DNA from: Pegea sp. RAD2-039
Taxonomy: Eukaryota > Chordata > Thaliacea > Salpida > Salpidae
Length of the DNA: 64,000 nt
Direction: 5' to 3'
Assembly (NCBI GenBank): GCA_034620365.1
Contig: JAQGEQ010000133.1
Coordinates: 181,290-245,289 of the forward strand
Part shown: positions 59,625-64,000 of the stretch, piece by piece
How the letters are laid out: every line of letters begins with the position of its first letter
Numbering within the stretch: position 1 is the stretch's first letter
Position numbers and translations under genes: made by a program
Notes under the pieces: generated by a model
The model's database searches: none
Told to the model about the DNA's origin: nothing
The model's input: only the letters and a program-made list of their open reading frames with translations

Positions 59625-60075
59625 TAATTTGTTTAGATTTCTAGCACCACAAACAACAGACTTTAACTATTTTTATATATTCCGATTTTTCCCTTCCAGA
59701 AACGTTTATTTAGTATAGACGGACAATCAATTTAATTTTGAAACCGCTAAGTAGTGGTTGATTAATTTATAAACGAATTAATAATTTGTTGAATACTTGT
59801 ATTTAAGTGCATTTTTATTTAGAATATTTAATTTAAAAGAATAATATAGAAAAAGCTAAATAACTACCAAATTTTAACCTAATTTTTGTAAACTCTGTAG
59901 TGATCTAAACAAATAATTTTTTTGCTTTTACTTATTTTATAATTAACTAATTATTATTTAATAATTTTGTAGACCGATTTCATTGTACTTTCTTACAAAA
60001 TGTTAAACTCGTTTAGATTTCTAGCACCATAAACAACAGACTTTAAACATTTTTAAATATTCCGATTTTAATTTT
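59625..60075 (-). repeat. Two tandem module D copies
   Basis: The TTTAGATTTCTAGCACCA anchor occurs at about 59632 and again at about 60012, both in the same orientation as 6900, with about 60 bp of matching sequence after each. Confidence 0.7.
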
Positions 60076-60254
60076 TAGTAACATCCTGTTAACAAGTACC
60101 TTCATAATTTAAATAATTTAGAAACGAATGACCAATTTCAAAACAAATATAATTTGTAAAAAAAAATACTCATTAAAAATGCGAAACCGTATTTTTAGTT
60201 TTTGAATAGCCAAAAATACTTAATTAAGAAAATAAGGAATAATAAACCCAAAAA

Positions 60255-60660
60255 TATCTAAAGGAAATTACAAAGAAAACTACTAATAGAAAACAGATTT
60301 TAACGATTTTAAGCAATTTATATAAAACGTTCAATCTTGATATTCTTATGAAAAATAATCTTCGTTTGTGGTAACGATAGATATTGTGTAGAAAAACTGT
60401 TGTTCTTAAAAAAATGTTGACTAAAACGAATAAATCAATGATTAAAAAGTAAAAGAAAATGTAACTAAAAAACATTTGATAATTAGATGCAAAAGTGCAT
60501 CTTCCAAAATAAAACAATAATACCTTTCTATTTATACCGTAACATTTCGGTTATATATTATCTTCAATCAATCTTACGTTTGTGTATCGGTAAATTTTTG
60601 ATGGCTTCATTCAATCAACAATGTTATTGAAAATATCATTTTTAACTGAACTTCTATCTT
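60255..60660 (+). repeat. Composite E fragment
   Basis: This matches 32985-33400 in direct orientation. It is followed at 60790-60870 by a diverged copy of the segment with the CTCF-like motif. Confidence 0.75.
60486..60585 (+). repeat. Palindrome-TATA-core cassette, type H1
   Basis: Palindrome GATGCA-AAAG-TGCATC is at 60486-60501, TATATATTA at about 60552, and the core variant GTTTGTGT at 60578-60585. The gap is about 76 nt. Confidence 0.65.
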
Positions 60661-60900
60661 AACGGTTATTTTATTTCTTTATTCTTCTCAATAAATTATT
60701 TTTTTGTTTTTATTTATTGTTTTATAATATTAAGTTTTAATTAAAACTGAAAGTTAAACAATTTTATAGTGTAAATAGTATTTCATAAAATAGAAACTAA
60801 TGGTACATTGGTCAGTGTGATTCTTTAAAAAACTTTATTCTTTTAACTTTTTAGCTGCCAAGTAGCAGTTGAATGATTTAAAAACAAAATAGTTATCATT

Positions 60901-60950
60901 ATATTATTATAAATTATTATTATTATTATAAATTATTTAAATATATAAAT
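60901..60950. repeat. (TTA)n microsatellite
   Basis: This is an imperfect run of TTATTA units. Confidence 0.75.
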
Positions 60951-61009
60951 GATTTGTTGAACAATTGTTGATAATCGAATCAAAATTTTCATTTGTAAAA
61001 TCTTATTTA

Positions 61010-61290
61010 AAAATAATATACAAACAGTTTACTAATAACTAGAGAAAAGTTTTAATAGCGTCAAATTGTTTGAACTAATCCTAAAATGAAAATAATGAAC
61101 TGAAATTAGTTAGAAATTTAACTCACAGAGAGTTTAACAAAACTAATTGAGCCTAATTGCTGAGCCTAACCATCAATTTGGTAATCAACTGCATATTGAC
61201 ATCAGCAATTATTAGCAGTCTACAAATGGTAATCTCAACAAAACCCTCGAATAAAAATTAAAAAAAGTTGCTAAATACAATTAAAAATTT
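61010..61290 (-). repeat. Module inverted relative to 24150-24460
   Basis: This is the reverse complement of 24150-24460. Confidence 0.65.
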
Positions 61291-61342
61291 TAAAAAAGTT
61301 TTTATTGCTAATTTTAGTATTTTTTAAAAATAAACCTCTTTT

Positions 61343-61356
61343 GCGCCAAGTAGCGT
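61343..61356 (-). promoter_or_regulatory. CTCF-like motif, ACTT variant
   Basis: The minus strand reads ACGCTACTTGGCGC. Confidence 0.25.
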
Positions 61357-61639
61357 AAAATAAAAATTTTGAATAACTATTTTTCTAAATTCATTTCTGC
61401 TAGAATATAGAGAATAGAAAGTTTTATAATTATCCAGACTGAAAAATATGTTTAAAATGTCTGTTTTAAAATTACTAATTTTGCTACAACATTTTGTTTC
61501 ATAAAAATTTGTAAACATTCGGTCATTTTATCAGTTACATATTTTTACGTCAAAAAGTGAATGTTAAACATAAATTACTTTTATGTTGCTAATTGTAGCT
61601 AATTGAAACTCAAGGGAGTCTTAGTATTTATTAATCGAT

Positions 61640-62050
61640 TTTCGTTAAAAGTAATTCAAATCCAAACAAATAATAACAGGTTGTTTACACTACAATAATT
61701 ACTACAATTTATTATAAATTGGTTACAATTTAGAGTTAGTGGGATCAATTTTAAACTAATAAATTTTGGTAAATTTTATATTGTTACAATTTTATACTAA
61801 TTTTGTTTGTACCAATAATAAAGTTACAATAAAAATTGTTTTTCAGCTTTAAGTTAAAATTTCTGTGTAAACATTATTTGTCAACAAATAGTTTTTTATT
61901 AAAATTAGAAAAAATATCGTATTTTAGCTTGATCCCACAAACTCTAGATTGAAACAACGTTTATAACTAATGAAAAGTATATCTTTCAAACATTTCTTCG
62001 TGAAAGAAAATTGTTCCCATAATTTTGAGTTGAAATACTTTTCAACGAAA
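61640..62050. repeat. Small fold-back element of two facing H2 cassettes
   Basis: A left half (imperfect palindrome near 61645, core GTTAGTGG at 61735-61742) mirrors a right half (core at 61935-61942, palindrome at 62029-62046), with pair sums near 123675. The cores face the centre. It is the cleanest stand-alone example of a symmetrical element built from these cassettes. Confidence 0.65.
61935..62046 (-). repeat. Palindrome-TATA-core cassette, type H2
   Basis: Palindrome GTTGAAA-TACT-TTTCAAC is at 62029-62046, TTATAAA lies about 20 nt before the core, and the core (minus strand) is at 61935-61942. The gap is about 86 nt. Confidence 0.7.
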
Positions 62051-62959
62051 CTTCATTCAGTGAATTAGTAGAAAATTTTAAGTTCTTATTTTCTGAAAAA
62101 TTGACAAGACACTTGATTAGTTTAAAGTTATTTCCTTTTAATATCGTTTAATCAAAATCATTATATTTCTTTAACAAGCTTCATTTATCAAAAAGTTTAA
62201 TATCTTCAGTATTCATTCTTTACAATAAGATTTGACTTATAAGATGGTATCGTGAGATAACACATATATTGATATAAAAACATCTTCTAATCAAAATGTT
62301 AAGGAAATTAAAAGTCAATAAGGAACTAATTTTATATTTTTGACTTAATTAGAAGAATATTTTGATTATTTTTAACCGACACGCAGATTTTAGATCTATT
62401 TATTATTATAGAGAGATTTAAGAGTTGTTGAAATTATGACTCGCATTTTCAATTTTTCATTTTTGATTCAAAAAAAAGATTTATGATGAAATAGTCTTTA
62501 AAACTTCAAATTAAGATTATAGTTGTTTCTTACTGATCATGAAGAATTTAAAACATATTGTTTGTATAAAAATTGTTTAGATAGCATAAAATACTCAATG
62601 AAGAAACTAAGGAATTTAATATATGATGAATCTTAAAATATTTAAAAGAAATTAAAAAGAAAATTACTAACAGCAAACAGAATTTAGAAACCTTCGAGCA
62701 ATTTAGAGAAAACGCTCAATCCTGATATTCTTATGAAAAACAAAACTACTTTGTTACATCGATAGATTTTGGGCATAACAAAAAAACAGTTGTTTGTAAA
62801 AAAATTTTGACATAAGAACTATGTAAGAAAAATACATAAGAAATAAAGATTAAAAGAAAATTTAAGTTATACTTTTTTACAAGGAATTTGTAAACATCAA
62901 ACAATCTCAAAAAACGCTAAATCCTATTTTTACCTTGGAAAAAACTTACTTGATAACCA

Positions 62960-63077
62960 GTTGCAAAAGTGCATCTTCCAAATTAGTGTTTTAAAGTCAA
63001 ATTACGAGATAAAACGATTTCATTTCTCCGTTAGCTTTATGGTTATTTATTATTTTCATTCAATCTTATGTTTGTGG
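62960..63077 (+). repeat. Palindrome-TATA-core cassette, type H1
   Basis: The palindrome is GTTGCA-AAAG-TGCATC (one stem mismatch) at 62960-62975. The TATA-like stretch is weak (TTATTTATTATT). The core GTTTGTGG is at 63070-63077. The gap is 94-95 nt. Confidence 0.6.
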
Positions 63078-63365
63078 TGTCGGTAAATTTTTCGATGGCT
63101 TTAATCAATCGATAAAGTTATTGTTGATATTATTTTTATAAAGATACTATTAGTTCAAATTAAATTTAAATATCATTAAACTTAGCTTCTATCAAAAACA
63201 GTTATTTTATTTCTAGGTTTAACTCAATAATTAAGTATTTTATAAATTCAAAATTAATAGTACATTGGTTACTGTGACTATTTAAAATCTTTATTGTTTT
63301 AGATAATGTAAACAAATCAGGAAAAAAAGATAAACCTACAAAAAACAAGTCGACTGTTTCCTTTT

Positions 63366-63379
63366 CCGTTACTTGGCGC
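63366..63379 (+). promoter_or_regulatory. CTCF-like motif, ACTT variant
   Basis: CCGTTACTTGGCGC lies at the position in copy 3 of composite E that corresponds to 33627-33640. Confidence 0.3.
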
Positions 63380-64000
63380 TAGACGATTTGTTTTTAAAAA
63401 AATCACTTACAAAAATACATCATTTAATATATTTATAATATTTTTTGGGTATTACTTTAATTGTAAAGGAAATATTATATAACATATTTAGACATTTTTG
63501 TTTTTTTAGGAATCTGGAAAAGGTTAGTAAGTTATATAGTTTCCATTCATAAAAGTTAATTTTACCTTCTGTAAATTAATATATAAACGGCAAAAAATTA
63601 CAATTTTTAAAACTTTAGAAACAAAATAAAATTATTTGATATTTCATCTCATGATAAAAAATTTGTAAACTTTTTGATATTTGTCAAATGCAATAAACTA
63701 TGGACAAAAGAGGAATTGCCGAGCTGATATAAATGATTTCGAATAAATAATAACAAAAAGCAAAATACTAGTTTTTTTGAATGAAAAGTTTTCAATTAGT
63801 AAAAAATCTGTCATAATACCAACAACATGTTTACAAACATATTTTGTGATGAATAATAACTCAAGTTATTAAACTTATTTATTATTTATAGTTTCATTGT
63901 AAAGTACTTTAAGTCCAAATTTGAAAACTTTGCAATCCTTTACGAAAGATTGAGTTTATTCTACTTTTTATTTCTTATAAACGTTGTTGCAATCTGAAGT

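Larger units (their letters stand above)
62640..64000 (+). repeat. 2.2-kb composite repeat E, copy 3 (cut by window end)
   Basis: This is a direct copy of 32985-34215; the last bases correspond to about 34213, so the element continues beyond the window. A short extra block (about 63660-63705) has a counterpart at about 2310-2360 but is missing in copy 2. Confidence 0.8.

Overview
This is nuclear DNA from an animal, very AT-rich (roughly three quarters A+T), and almost all of it is non-coding repeat. The animal assignment rests on a C2H2 zinc-finger gene with canonical TGEKP linkers, a tRNA-Gly(GCC) of standard metazoan sequence, and a tRNA-derived SINE. I cannot name the species. Only one intact protein-coding exon is well supported: a seven-finger C2H2 protein on the minus strand (54801-55700). 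A second block (46155-47381) is a chimera: a decayed, truncated copy of the same zinc-finger locus abuts a 5'-truncated E/Q/R-rich coiled-coil fragment.

Layout. 1-21866 is one giant imperfect inverted repeat, with arms of at least 8.2 kb and 6.6 kb around a spacer of about 7 kb; position 1 already lies inside the left arm. 21600-36010 holds two further nested inverted-repeat pairs (21600-22480 with 30260-32220; 26400-28400 with 33880-36010). 36010-46150 is a mosaic of shorter dispersed modules shared with the first 36 kb. 46155-47381 is the zinc-finger/coiled-coil chimera. 48553-48893 is a SINE, tRNA-Gly and tRNA-fragment cluster. 50369-52875 is a 20-bp minisatellite of about 125 units. 54801-55700 is the zinc-finger exon. 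57300-64000 returns to the dispersed modules; the window ends inside another copy of the 2.2-kb composite repeat.

The most striking result is a recurring architecture. At least 20 cassettes contain, in fixed order and orientation, a short perfect or near-perfect palindrome, then a TATA-like stretch, then a core GTTTGTGG. The gap from palindrome to core is 75-99 nt (median about 88), although the palindrome itself is one of three unrelated sequences: GATGCA-n4-TGCATC, GTTGAAA-n3/4-TTTCAAC or TCGAC-n5-GTCGA. Loops vary while stems are kept. The same repeats repeatedly carry a rare GC-rich 14-mer, CCGCTAGATGGCGC and variants, which matches the known CTCF core. I infer that these are non-autonomous fold-back elements carrying promoter-like and insulator-like modules. 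They encode no protein I can find, and whether they are already catalogued cannot be judged from the sequence alone.
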